A DNA stretch of 64,000 nt. It comes from Ailanthus altissimus (lineage: Eukaryota > Streptophyta > Magnoliopsida > Sapindales > Simaroubaceae). Shown here one piece after another: positions 1-12,819 of the stretch. The notes under the pieces were generated by a model. It ran no database searches and was not told where the DNA came from. It saw nothing but the letters and a program-made list of their open reading frames with translations. Each line of letters begins with the position of its first letter. The stretch's first letter is position 1. The translations under genes and the position numbers were made by a program. The stretch covers positions 14,621,688-14,685,687 of the forward strand of contig OX327691.1 of assembly GCA_946807835.1 (NCBI GenBank), given 5' to 3'.

Positions 1-292
1 CTGATGTATAATGTTTCCAATATAAGAATCTGGTACCTATTAAAGCTTAGCACTGACAGTGAATAGCTATGATGCAAACTGTCAACTAAATTAGGGAAAA
101 AAGGAAAAATATAGAGAACTTTTATAAGCATTGGAGCTTTTTTTGAGGGTGCGATTCCTTCTTTCCAATTTCTGATTGCTAAGGACCGTAGGTGTCAGTG
201 TCTATTGCATAGATGGTATCATGAATGTTTTGAGGTCTAATATTTATCCAAGTATGACAGGTAGCTGAACCAGTACTTGTGTTGCTTTGCAG
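1..292 (+). other. Intron of the CSI-like gene (upstream part)
   Basis: These bases precede the first visible exon of the ARM-repeat gene and end in a typical acceptor (pyrimidine-rich stretch, then TTTGCAG at 286-292). They contain no long reading frame. I read them as the 3' part of an intron whose donor lies upstream of the window. Confidence 0.75.
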
Positions 293-3200
293 GCTGAATT
301 TGAAGATACTGAGGGTATATGGATTACTGCCATGCTACTGGCCATTCTGTTTCAAGACACAAATGTTGTTTTATCTCCTGCAACAATGCGCATCATACCT
401 TCACTAGCTCTTCTGCTGAGATCTGACGAAGTCATTGATAGATTTTTTGCTGCACAGGCAATGGCTAGTCTTGTTTGTGCTGGAAGTAAGGGAATAAATC
501 TTGCTATTGCAAATTCAGGTGCTGTTGCTGGGTTGATAACGCTAGTTGGTTACTTAGAATCAGATATGCCAAACCTTGTAGCTTTATCGGAAGAATTTTT
601 CTTGGTAAGAAACCCTGATCAAGTCGTTTTGGAACAACTTTTTGAAATTGAGGATGTAAGACTTGGCTCTACTGCACGTAAATCTATTCCTTTATTAGTG
701 GATCTCTTAAGACCAATACCAGATAGGCCAGGCGCCCCTCCTGTTGCTGTTCAGCTCTTGACCCGTATTGTCGATGGAAGTGATACAAATAAATTAATCA
801 TGGCTGAAGCTGGAGGTCTGGATGCCTTGACGAAATACCTGTCTTTGAGCCCTCAAGAGACGACAGAGGCCACAATATCTGAATTATTAAGAATATTATA
901 TGGCAATCCTGACCTTATTCGATATGAAGCATCACTTAGTTCCTTAAAGCAACTCATAGCTGTTCTGCATCTGGGGTCAAGAGGTGCTAGACTCAGTGCT
1001 GCAAGGGCCCTCCATCAACTTTTTGATGCAGAAAACATTAGAGATTCTGAAATAGCCTGGCAGGCTGTTCAGCCATTGGTTGACATGCTCAGTGCTGCAT
1101 CAGAGAGCGAACAAGAGGTTGCTCTTGTTGCTTTGATCAAATTGACATCCGGAAGTACTTCAAAAGCATGTATATTGAGTGATGTAGAAGGAAACCCACT
1201 TGAGAGTCTATACAAAATATTATCATCCCATTCATCCTTGGAATTGAAGAGAAGCGCCGCAGAACTTTGTTTCATTATGTTTGGTAACACCAAGACCAGA
1301 GCAACTCCAGTTGCTTCTGAATGCATTCAACCCCTTGTATCACTCATGCAGTCGGGTGCAAGTATAGCTGTGGAATCTGCAGTTTGTGCTTTCGAGAGAT
1401 TGCTGGATGATGAACAACAGGTCGAGCTTGCAGCTGCTTATGATGTTATAGATCTCCTTGTTCACTTGGTTTCTGGGGAAAACCATCGGCTCATTGATGC
1501 TAGTGTATGCACCCTCATAAAGTTAGGGAAAGATCAGACCCCACGCAAATTGGAAATGGTTAAAGCTGGCATTATTGATAATTGTCTTGACCTACTTCCT
1601 ATTGCACCCAGTTCATTGTGCTCTGCTATTGCCGAACTGTTCCGTATTTTGACAAACAGCAGTGCAATCGCTAGGAGTTCTGATGCTGCAAAAATAGTAG
1701 AACCACTTTTCATGGTTTTACTTCGACCAGACTTCAATCTGTGGGGACAGCACAGCGCCTTGCAAGCACTTGTGAATATTTTGGAAAAGCCACAAAGCCT
1801 TGTAACTTTAAAGCTTACTCCCAGCCAAATCATCGAGCCTTTGATATCATTTTTGGAGTCTCCATCTCAAGCTATCCAGCAGCTTGGCACAGAATTGCTA
1901 ACCCATCTACTGGCGCAGGAGCATTTCCAGCAGGATATCACCACAAAAAATGCAGTTGTCCCATTGGTACAGCTTGCTGGAATTGGAATATTGAACCTGC
2001 AGCAAACAGCAGTAAAAGCATTAGAAAAGATCTCCAAAAGCTGGCCAAAAGCAGTTGCTGATGCGGGAGGTATTTTTGAGCTTGCAAAGGTTATTATTCA
2101 AGATGATCCTCAACCACCTCATTCATTGTGGGAATCAGCTGCTTTGGTACTCTCCAATGTTCTCCGTTTCAATGCTGAATACTATTTTAAAGTTCCAGTG
2201 GAGGTTCTGGTCAAAATGTTGCTCTCAACAGTGGAGAGCACCATCACTGTGGCTCTCAATGCCTTAGTTGTTCATGAAAGGACTGATGCTTCAAGTGCCG
2301 AACAGATAACTCAAGCCGGTGCCATAGATGCTTTATTGGATTTACTGAGATCTCATCAATGTGAAGAAGCTTCAGGAAGGTTACTTGAAGCTCTGTTTAA
2401 CAATGTGAGGATACGAGAGATGAAGGTTTCCAAGTATGCAATTGCACCTTTATCACAGTATTTGCTGGACCCCCAAACCAGATCAGAGTCTGGCAGGCTT
2501 CTCGCAGCCCTTGCCCTTGGAAACCTCTCCCAGCATGAAGTGCTTGCTAGAGCCAGTGATTCTGTTTCTGCATGTCGTGCACTGATTAGCTTGCTAGAGG
2601 ATCAGCCAACAGAAGAAATGACAATGGTGGCAATTTGTGCATTGCAGAACTTTGTAGTGCGCAGTAGAACTAATAGGAGAGCTGTTGCAGAAGCAGGTGG
2701 CATATTAGTTGTTCAAGAGTTATTACTTTCTCCTAGTGCAGAAGTAGCTGCACAGGCAGCATTGCTAATCAAATTTTTATTTTCCAATCACACGCTTCAA
2801 GAATACGTATCAAATGAGCTTATCAGATCTTTGACAGGCAAGTTACAGTTTTTCTGTTCTTTTTTTTTAAAATGAGAAACAGATAACAGATATTGTTAAA
2901 AATAGAAGACTATTACAAAGTGAACCAGTAGTCCACCTCTTAACCACAACGCTTTTTCATGTTATGTTGACTGTTGAAATCCCATTCATAACATATTCTG
3001 ATATTTTCCTTTAGAAAATTGCCTCAAGTTAGATATTGTCTCATACTTATATCCATGTATACAGTTTTCCGCACCAAAAGATTTAAAAAAGAAAAGCTCT
3101 GCCTTCTTTTTTCAGGTTTTATTAATTCTCAAAGTTAACTATTCACAAGAGAGGAAATACACGTAGCTCAAAAAATTGACCGAAAAGTGAACCGTATTTG

Positions 3201-4555
3201 AATGAACCTGTTGATCAATTATAATTCGTACTGCAAAGTCATGTTGAGACAGCACAGCAGCTTGCTGTTAGAACATGCAATCAGACACCTAGCAATAGTT
3301 CACTTCCATTTGGTTTCTTTTAGTACAAATACCTTCTCTTCTGGTCTATTTTCTAGTTATGATGATTATTACATGTTTTCTAGCCAATTTTGCTGTCTAA
3401 ATAGTGGAACTGCCAATGTTATGCAGCTGCACTAGAAAGAGAGTTGTGGTCCACGGCAACTATTAATGAAGAGGTTTTGAGGACCTTAAATGTGATATTT
3501 ATGAACTTTCCTAAGCTTCATATTTCTGAAGCAGCCACCCTATGCATCCCTCATTTGGTTGCAGCACTTAAGTCTAGCAGTGAGGCTGCTCAGGAATCTG
3601 TGTTGGACACCCTATGCTTGTTGAAACATTCCTGGTCAACCATGCCAATAGATATTGCGAAGTCTCAAGCCATGATTGCTGCTGAAGCAATTCCTATTCT
3701 GCAAATGCTTATGAAAACTTGCCCACCAAGTTTCCATGAGAGAGCAGACAGCCTGCTACATTGCTTACCAGGGTGTTTGACTGTTACCATTAAGCGCGGT
3801 AACAACCTAAAGCAAACCATGGGAACCACCAATGCCTTTTGCCGGTTGACAATAGGTAATGGTCCTCCACGGCAAACCAAGGTAATATTCATAATCTTGG
3901 AATATAGATTCTTACATATCTCCATAATCTACCTTGATGCTGTCAGAGGAGGACTTAAATGAGAAAAAGTATTATATGCCATTTAAATTGCTAAATGTAT
4001 ATTATTTTCTAAGTACCAGCTTTGCTGCTGCATTTCGTATTAATAAACAATGTTGTTCTGTTATTAGGTTGTGAGCCACAGTATTTGTCCGGAGTGGAAA
4101 GAAGGGTTTACATGGGCCTTTGATGTCCCTCCAAAGGGACAAAAACTCCACATCATATGCAAAAGCAAAAATACTTTTGGGAAGGTAGTTGGATATCCAT
4201 GTTTATGCTTTAGACACTTTCATTGCATTCATTGTAGCTTTTTGTTCCATTGTTTCAATCATCAATCTGATTACGGAAAACTATCACTTATTTCCTGTAC
4301 ATTGTCATTGATTTGCATGAATGATAGGGGTGAATTCCCACATAATATGCATTGCTTCCCAGTGCTAACCAGATAGTGGTCCTTTTTTTTCAGTCAACTC
4401 TTGGAAAGGTGACTATCCAAATTGACAAAGTTGTAGCAGAAGGAGTATACAGTGGTTTGTTCAGCCTAAATCATGACAGCAACAAAGATGGCTCCTCCAG
4501 AACACTTGAAATTGAGATTATCTGGTCCAATAGGACATCAAATGAAAGCTTATAA
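293..4555 (+). CDS. CSI3-like: Cellulose synthase-interactive (CSI/POM2-type) ARM-repeat and C2-domain protein, C-terminal half
   Basis: Exons 293-2837, 3427-3881, 4068-4184 and 4394-4555 splice in frame to 1,092 codons plus TAA. About 955 residues are helical ARM-type repeats, rich in patterns such as PLVDLLR, ALxxL and AEAGG. The last ~125 residues (from about 964, starting LPGCLTVTIKRGNNL) form a C2 domain that ends in an acidic-hydrophobic strand and NRTSNESL. Known CSI proteins are about 2,100 residues, so roughly half is present and the N-terminus lies outside the window. In Arabidopsis CSI proteins link cellulose synthase complexes to cortical microtubules at the plasma membrane; function here is by homology. 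The order C2 after ARM repeats is diagnostic. Assignment to CSI3 rather than CSI1/2 rests on RFC3 being the neighbour and is less certain. No frameshift or stop was seen. The first intron in view has a GC donor. Confidence 0.93.
2838..3426 (+). other. Probable GC-AG intron in the CSI-like gene
   Basis: The coding frame ends ...SLT with ACAG followed by GCAAGT. The next exon opens after ATGCAG at 3421-3426 and restores the conserved reading A-A-L-E-R-E-L-W. No GT donor in the right phase lies at the junction, and AG|GCAAGT is the classical strong context for GC-AG introns. Reading through instead adds a tail of about a dozen residues and a stop at 2873-2875. Confidence 0.7.
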
Positions 4556-5813
4556 GGAAATATAAAATTGTTTGTCTCCAAGCACGAGGAGTAAATTCTG
4601 TCGCATCAAAATACTGACTAAGCAGAACATTGAATCATGGACGCCTGACCCTTGATGGGAAGCAGGCAGTTGGTTTGCTTGTAAGTATTTATGTCTTAAG
4701 AGGGTCCAGTTTTGTAGTATGGAAGATTATGCTCCCTAAGATGTGAAGTATAAAAGTTGGTAATTATTTATGGAGTTGAAAAGGGTCAAAAGAAGTCCCC
4801 ACGGTAGGGGTAGGGATTTTGAAAAATGTTTAGCAGCTTTTGTACAGAGTAGTCTGTAGGTACTTGCGAGTAACTTAAAAATGCTTTAGAAAGAGATGGC
4901 ATTGAGAAAATTCTGAGATTGGGCTTTTGGCACAAAGTGCTGCCTTTTTAGTGGTGGAAATAGGCTTTAAGTGTGCTTGTTTTTCGCTATTCTGGAAGAT
5001 GTTCATACAAAGTTTCACGAAATAGAAGATGCTGTTGCTTGTTTGCAATTTTGTAGCATAAAATTGGTTTGTCTCTTTATAATCATTGAAGACTACTTTG
5101 TTCTCATCCATGAAGAGCTACTGATTCTATTCATCTTTCCAAAGATAATTAAAAGAAAAGGTGAACTGCCTAGTTAATTCGCTAGGATCTTTTTATTCTG
5201 AAATGTCAAGTTATATAAATGGGCATGCGCCATGAAAAAGTACAATCCGTTATAGAATTATGTATTTCTACAGAAAACATGCATCACAAAGCACTGGGCA
5301 TTGTAGCCAACCTGAAGTTTTATATGCAAAAGTGAATGAAAGATAAAATTGATGATTTGATGCACATAACATTTCTGAAACTTCGAGACTAATACAGCAT
5401 GATGAACCATGTATTAAAAATAAATTAATTAATTAAATTTATTTTTTTAAAAAAAAAAGACCAACATCAATAAAGAGGAATACAGCCACTCAATTGCAAG
5501 TTCCGTAATTGCAGGAAAACACGAGCAGAAAACCAGCTGAAAAAGGCAGCTGGGCATGCATTTAAATATACAATCTACAATCTGAAAACCCCTCGTGAGG
5601 TCAAAATTGGCCGTTAATGCTTGCAAACTAACTACTTTACATTCTTTAACCATTTGTTACCTCTGAACTACATTAGCCAACAATTGATGGTCTGAAGCTG
5701 AAAGCAGAAATTGGACAAAAAAACATCTTGCAAACTCGTGCACTGGCTGGGAAACCATGTAACTTTGGAAGCAAAAAGGAAAGGAGAGAGACGTCCAAAT
5801 TTGATAAAGATAT
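4556..5813. other. Convergent 3' regions of the CSI-like and RFC3 genes
   Basis: The two genes point at each other across about 1.26 kb. The sequence is AT-rich with no conserved reading frame, and must hold both 3' UTRs and both poly(A) sites. AT-rich stretches near 5410-5460 could serve RFC3, but no site can be fixed from sequence alone. Confidence 0.6.
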
Positions 5814-8800
5814 CTACTTTACAGCAGCAACAATTGCCGATCGAGCTTGTGTAAAAGTAGCAATGATTGACCCAAGCTGTAACTTATCATTGCATCCAAA
5901 ACTTAACCTGTACCTGCAAATTTTAACAAATCATACTAATCAATGAGACTGAAACCCCAATCATATAGGCATTTAATCAAGAAGTGCAAAAAATCCAAAA
6001 GCCAGTAGAGTAGCTTAACATGCATCTTATTTTTTACTATTATAAGTCGAAACTTTTCTTCCTGACAGGAACTATTAAACATCTTGTGTTTATGGATTAT
6101 ATCACTGACACTTGCACGTAATTAATTATATCCTAGAGTGAAACTACGGCTACCAGCATCTATCTCGTTATCACGAACAAGAATGCATATAAGAGTAGCA
6201 GGAAATGGACACGTACTCTATGTCAGCCAAATCATTCATTAGCTGTACTTGGACATCTGATGGCATCTTAATTTTAAAAACAAACCTGTCAGAAAAAATT
6301 CTGCCAAGATGAGATCATGAAAATTAAAATTAAAATTAAAATTAATCCAAGAAGGGATATCATAAATTACACATAGCACTTACATTGTCACTTCTCTCAC
6401 AATATCTACCAAAGCCAATCCTTTCCTTGTTTTGATTTCAGATATTCCTACAGAAAGGTATAGATGGAAAAATAAAAATTAAGCGTGTAATGCAAAATTA
6501 CAAAGTACACCAATTGCATGACAAAGGAAAGATGTTGAATACGGTTGAAGCTGTCTGCAAATGATTCATTCAGAAGGCAGTAAGTTATTTGCTCAATGTC
6601 TTTGGGCAAAGGGTTTCCAGTGCACAGGTATACAGCTTCTTCTGTAATTTGCTGAGAAGCCATATGCGTTGACTGCTTATATAAAAAAATAGATCAGTAT
6701 AGCATTTTTTAATCCATTCACAAAGAGTGAACAAATAGAAAGGCAGCGAGATCTAAATGGCATCAATGTGAGTGTCTCTATGGTCACATGTATCTGCATA
6801 TATTAACTATCAGCTGTCTGCAAGAACACAGGTAAGACAGTTTGGAATGGCCCATGGAACTCAGTAAAGTGAAGTAAACACATTCCGTTCATCTAACTCT
6901 ACATATGCAAAAGAAAACCAATCAAATAAAATTTTATATTCAATGGACTCTAACTGCTCTCTTTAAGCAAAGTATAAGAAAAGTAATCATCGTGTATAAC
7001 AGCATTACTCTGGCTTTAAAGAGAGATTTTACCATCATCTTATACACAACAACAGGCATTTCCCTCCAAAAAAAAAAATGTTTGACTATACCAATGATAT
7101 ATCTCAATCATCATTTGCAGCATGCATTTTACTGTTAATTCAACATACTTACTGCTTTCATTACGTAACAATATCATTATTACCCAGCACTAGTATCCCT
7201 TATTTACTGAATCATAGAATAAGTTTCAGTCACAATATCATTACATCTCTAGAAGAAGTAATAAAAACAGAACTAAATTGAAAGATCTTAAACCTGCAAA
7301 ATGTTCAAGGCCTTTCTCATGTCACCATTGCTAAGCCGTACAAGTGCTGCTAAGCCACTCTCAGTTACATCAAGGCTGGTCAAATGAAAAAAATTATGTT
7401 AAAATGAATCATAGAATAAGTTTATGGTACATTGTCCAAGCAACAAATGCTACAACTACTGGAGAATCATTTTTTTCAAAGTATCATAATTCTACATCAA
7501 AACTCAAATTTAAATGATAAAAATTCATAATTTCGGTCAGGTAATATCCTTTGTCTTCAATAATATGACAAACCCCTCACCAATGTCTTGTTAACATCTA
7601 TATGAGGCAAGCTACTCTCAAAAGAACCCTTGGTTTACCACTCCCATGGTAATTCTTTCCAAATCAAACCAAATAAAGCTTTCAAATTTGTGACCAGATG
7701 TAGATGATGAAGTGTTACAAGAAACAACTCTTCAAGCATTCTACAAATCAATGATAAATAGCACAAGTAAAACTAAAATAATACTTATTTTCAATAATCC
7801 AATGTAAATAATTCAAAAAAAAAGGAAGTAAACTTTTGCATTTAATTACCTAATAATTTCCCTCTACATAAGAACAAGCAATACGCAACAATATGATTCA
7901 GAAATGAGTTTGTACTAAACAAAAGGCTTTAAAAACGATGTGCAAATTATAATTTAAATTATAAACATTAATGAACTATAGATGACTCCAGGACAGAATC
8001 AAGAACAATGTATTGGATCACCAAATCATCCAGATCTTCCTGAAAAATAACATCAAAATGAGAAAATAACTAAATCAAATTGGAAGATAAGAAAGAAAGC
8101 ATAATACTTACCCTTCAGCCTCTATAACATGTTTGAGTCGCTTGGTGACATGAACAGGTTCAAGAGGAGCAAATCGGAATCTAGTACATCTAGACTGTAG
8201 CGCTGGAATAATCTTGTTGACATGATTGCAAATAAGTGCAAACCTAGCGTTCTTCGTGTATTTTTCAATCACTACAGAGAACCCACACCAGAAAAGAGAG
8301 ATATGAGATACTTAACTATGAGACCCAAAAAAAAAGTAACGAAGCGCACAAAAAAAAAAAGACTGGTACCTCTACGCAAGGCAAACTGAGCATCTTTTGT
8401 CATGGCATCTGCCTCATCAAGCAAGACCAGCTTCACTGATGACTTTGGGCTGTGACAACAAAACCCTTCAGGAATCAGAAAACATTTTACCATGACAGCT
8501 ACAAAGACAAGATCAATGTATCATTGTGAAAAATATTATATCAAAATTATAGGCAGAGGTATAATCATTGAGAGAGAAAAAAATATGCAAGTTTAGCATC
8601 AATAAGCTATTCTTGGATGTAGACCACATGACATGTAAGGAAAGGAACTTATAATGTATTGTTTTGTTTGCCAGTGTTAAAATGTCACAATGTGAATAAA
8701 GAGAAAAAATAATAATAAATATGAAAATAGGAGGAAGTGACCCATTGAGTATAGATGATTTTAACCAAGAAATATGCAACCGAAGTCTCAAACTATGTTC

Positions 8801-10435
8801 TTGATCCATATGAAAAGTAGTTTGGATAAGTTTCGTACCTTTTTCCGCATAGGAAATTTAACTTTAAACTTAGTTGCAGCAACCACCACTAAAGTGCTTG
8901 ACCTAAGTTTGTAAGCATTATCATTGAGAGGCCATTGGTAATGTCACCGCATTTAAATTACACCAATTTCCACCACAACACACAATTCAACTTTTTATCA
9001 TGAGTATAAAAACCAAAGCATGCATAAGTAAATTAACTATTCCCACACTTTCAACAATGCCATATTTGAACAATTAGAGTCACAGGAATTACAGCCGCAC
9101 ATCATATTAATATAAATCAACCAAATTGCATACAATGAAATCAATTACTTTACCCAAAAGAGAAGCTTTGGGTGCTAGCAAAATCTTGGATCTGTTGCCG
9201 CACAACATCAATTCCTCTATCATCTGATGCATTCAGCTCCAAGATCATGTTGTGGTATTGTGCTCCATAAAGCTTTCGTGCAACAGCAAGAATGGTAGAT
9301 GTTTTGCCCGTGCCGGGAGGACCATACAATAGGAGATGGGGAAGTCTGTTCTCGCTAGTCAACCTATCAACTATTTAACCCCGATAACAGCAAACAAAAA
9401 AGTTTATAAGAATGTCATTCAATGTTATGCTTCAATCAACTGCTGCCAGCCATTAGATATAAAAACAATTGCATCCAGCAAGACTCTAATCAATATTCAA
9501 ATTCTTTTTTCTCTTACAATTATATAAAAATTAGCTTTAGAGATAATGAAAGTAAAACAATTACAAGTTTTTTCATCTTTCTTTGTTACAAGTTTTTCTA
9601 TCTTTCTTTGCTTCCCTATTTCTTTTGTACTCCTTGTTTTGGTTTTTTTTTCTCTTCTCTTGGTTTCTTTATGTTGGTGGATCACTTATCCACCTTGTGT
9701 CCTGTATTTTTGTTTCTTTAATAGAACTTTCTGTTTCCTTTCAAAAAAAAAAAAGAAAGAAAAATGGATAATGAAAGTAAATTAACAAATGAGAGAGTAT
9801 AACAAGTTAAACGAATTAAGTTTAGGCTGCATTAGTTCACAATCCGCAAATACTTTTCAAAAACTACAACACATTTTAAACCTTTGGAATAAAATCTGAG
9901 TACAGAAACACTGAAAACAATTTTATTAGTGCTCTATATTTTAAACTAAATTTAATATTGTATCTGAAAACTAATCGTTAAAACTCCCAACTACAGGCAT
10001 TTTCTACTTCAAAACGTAATTTCTTTTTTTTTTTCCTTTCACTCCCATTTTCTCAATATCCAAACTATACCGGGAAAAGGTGAAATTAAAATAAAATGAT
10101 GTGATGTAAGCACAAAAGCCCTACCCTTAAACTTTCACTTTCTCGAAATTTCTCAGGAACCGAACAGGAAATTAAGAAAATAATTGAGCAATAAAAACCC
10201 TAAAAATGATGAGAGGAAAAAGAAGAGAGAAATTACTGGTGTCGACAATATCGCGATGAGCGGCCACGTCGGCGAGGGACTGAGGTCGGTACTTCTCGAC
10301 CCAAGGAGTGGCTTTAGTGTCGGGCAACGTGCCGGATACGACAACGTTTTCGCCCTTGCTGTTGCTCTGTTTGAAATTGTGGTTGTTTTGGTTCTCGACC
10401 TCGTCGATGTCCATGAGTGTAACCTCTTCCGCCAT
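5814..10435 (-). CDS. RFC3: Replication factor C subunit 3 (clamp-loader AAA+ ATPase)
   Basis: Nine exons on the minus strand: 10435-10237, 9370-9154, 8449-8370, 8271-8112, 7375-7294, 6672-6543, 6447-6384, 6285-6217 and 5913-5814. They splice to 366 residues plus TAG, the normal size for plant RFC3 (counterpart of human RFC5). Landmarks are the RFC-box start [10 protein letters not shown], Walker A GPPGTGKT near residue 83, Walker B LLDEAD near 148, the SRC arginine-finger motif in exon 4, and a C-terminal collar domain containing [10 protein letters not shown]. The protein acts in the nucleus as part of the pentameric loader that opens PCNA rings at primer ends using ATP; this role is known for the family. 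The start ATG at 10435-10433 gives [12 protein letters not shown], an acidic leader before the conserved core. All splice sites are GT-AG and no lesion was seen. A telo-box lies in intron 1 and an E2F-like site upstream. Confidence 0.96.
10195..10203 (+). promoter_or_regulatory. Telo-box in intron 1 of RFC3
   Basis: The sequence AAACCCTAA lies just inside the first intron of RFC3, about 35 bases past the donor. This motif is a known promoter and first-intron element of plant genes active in dividing cells, including replication and ribosomal protein genes. The match is exact; activity is inferred. Confidence 0.5.
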
Positions 10436-10560
10436 GTCGTTTCTTCACCCGCTCTGGCTCTCCCTCTCGCTTTTCGCTACTCAGTTCACCCTACTGTCTC
10501 AGTACTTGGAAGGCTTGTTTCGGTGGAAGAGTGTTTTCTTTTCTTAATGATTTGTGTGAT

Positions 10561-10568
10561 GGCGCCAA
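10561..10568 (-). promoter_or_regulatory. E2F-like site upstream of RFC3
   Basis: GGCGCCAA on the plus strand reads TTGGCGCC on the coding strand, one base from the E2F consensus TTTGGCGC. It lies about 125 bases upstream of the RFC3 start codon, where S-phase genes often carry such sites. A second GC-rich stretch at 10581-10590 is a weaker match. Confidence 0.4.
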
Positions 10569-10664
10569 TCAGATTTTACAGGCGGGCGCAAGATTCGGGT
10601 TTTTTAAGCCCGGTAGTTCTTGCCGGGTTAAATATCGAGACATGTAGGATTTAAGTTAGACGAT

Positions 10665-10760
10665 TGGCTGAACTATTCCGATACTTACCTCTTCACTTAG
10701 GTTCGAATCTTTCGTCCCTTTAAGTAGGTGATGCAAAAAATAAAATATATTGTAATTCTC
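10665..10760 (+). repeat. Possible SINE remnant (Pol III box B-like motif)
   Basis: A segment with GGTTCGAATCT matches the tRNA-type box B. It is preceded by a weaker box A-like TGGCTGAACT and followed by A-rich DNA. No cloverleaf folds, so it is not a tRNA gene. A decayed tRNA-derived SINE is the best reading. Confidence 0.3.
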
Positions 10761-12819
10761 TTTAAAAAAAGTTAAATTTATAATTAATATTATATTAAAA
10801 TAAAATGTTCTGATTTGTAACTATATACTTTTAAGAACATATATATAATTATATATTTTATAGTACGAGAATACTATACCTATAAAGATTGGGATGCTAT
10901 CTCAAATAATAAAAAAAATTACAAAATATTTTTTATTGTATTTTTTAATATTATTGAGGAATATTTAATTATTGATTCTAAAATTTAGTTTATTTTAAAC
11001 AAACGAGTTAAATTTATATTTTTTTAAAAATAATGATTGATCGTTAGTTGGTTGAACTACAATAATTATTTATTAATATATTTAATAAACTTGATTGATA
11101 TTTGTATTTTAGTATATGCGGTGGACCTTTGGGCCATCAAAATTGATCAATTAAGAATAGAGGAGAAACAAATCATAAACAAACATTATATAAAAGTATA
11201 GTAGTTCAACTCTATAGAATCAATGTTCACATCACTAACTTGAATAATTCACTTGAATATACTATTAAATAATAATTTTTATAAAAATATAAGGAAGTAT
11301 GGCCTCTATAATAAGTAAACACAATTATTAAATATGTAATGTGAAGGCTTTGAAGGCTATAAAATAACCAGGACTATAACTTGTGAAGCCAAAAGAAAAT
11401 AAAAGAGCTTAAAGGCTCGATACATGGACTAAAAAGATCTTATTTTTTTGTTGTCTATTAAATATTTGTAAAATTAAAGTAAACTAATATTATCCGTCTT
11501 ACCCATGTCCCAAAATTTAAGAGTATTTTCTATTTAGGCCACACAATTGTAGGATGCTTTTGAGATCTTCGAAGACAAGTGTAATTTGGGTCATTAGGTT
11601 ATTCTAATATCTCAATCTTTGAAAATAACAAATAAATATCTTCACTTCCTCTTAAGAGAATAGATGATTGACCTCGCGTGGAAAGTTTAATGCTAATAAC
11701 TGAATATGTAGTATCACGATGTCTCTTATATAAATTTATTGTATTTATTATTTGATAGCAATATCCAACACTTTATGCCTATTATCAAATTTGTTCGACA
11801 ACACTAAATTGGCATAGGGTGCTTGATAGTGCCTGTTTTTAAATTTGTTGGATAATTTATATTAATAGTTAATGGTAGGGGTGAATTTAGAATTAAAGGC
11901 AAGGAGATTATATGTTAAAATACAAAATTATATTAAATTATAATTTAATTATATCTCATTTTTAAAGAGAAATCTTAGGGGGCTAAACAACAAAAATATA
12001 TTTTTTAGAAGATAAAAATTATTAAAATTTTAAAAATAGGGCTATTTATAATTTTGATGCCTATTTATAATTTTGGTTGCAATTTTATAATTTTGAGTGT
12101 CTAAATCAAGTGCTTTTATTACGTTTGGTACTAACATAGGTTTTTTTATAAACCTAAGATTGTGTCTTTCAGTGTTTTGGTGCAAGGAAAAATAATTATT
12201 AGAGTGAAATGGATAAAATAAAGAGATGATTGTTCACATGCAAGGATGCGTTATAGCGAGGCCTAAAGAGAGTAATACTAGTCACTAGACATACAGACTA
12301 AGTATTAGTTGAATAAAATATATAAGTTAATAAAGTGAAAAAAAATTAAATATGGGGACTAATATTTACATGCCACAAATTTGTATAAAGAATATGTACA
12401 TAATTTACTGTGTTCTTTCGTAGACCTTTTTTCTTTTTACTAATTTTTTTTTTAAGTTGGGTTTAACTAAAATAATAAAATCTTAAAATTTTGACTATTT
12501 GAGATTAAAATTACATTCTTTCTATTTGACCAAAAAAATTATCAAATAAACAAATATAATTGTAAATAAAATAATAAAAACTTTTCTTAATTCAACTATA
12601 TCATTAATTGACAATAATAAATGCTCAAGATATTATCATAAATATCCTAGATGTATGGCCTAATATCAATAATACTCATGAATTTGATAAATATGTAGTA
12701 ATGTCCAATTGTTATAGAAATTTTTTTATCAAAGTTAACTGTTGCCCAAAAATTAAATTTTTGGACAATAAATTTTGAATTTTTTTATTTGGGGAATGTC
12801 ATTGAGCCTTGCTAGATTA
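10761..12819. other. AT-rich spacer without recognisable genes
   Basis: This stretch is very AT-rich, with runs of A or T, dense stops in all frames and no conserved domain. I see no gene, RNA or element with definable ends here. Confidence 0.6.

Noticed and set aside
9422..9785. Several overlapping plus-strand frames in RFC3 intron 1
   Set aside because: They are translations of a T-rich, TTTCTT-type low-complexity intron.
10184..10654. 156-codon plus-strand frame over the RFC3 start
   Set aside because: It is antisense to RFC3 exon 1 and its promoter, has no conserved domain, and is explained by the GC-rich 5' region.
10690..10720. Box B-like sequence as a tRNA gene
   Set aside because: No acceptor stem, D-arm or anticodon arm can be paired around it. 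A SINE remnant is more plausible.
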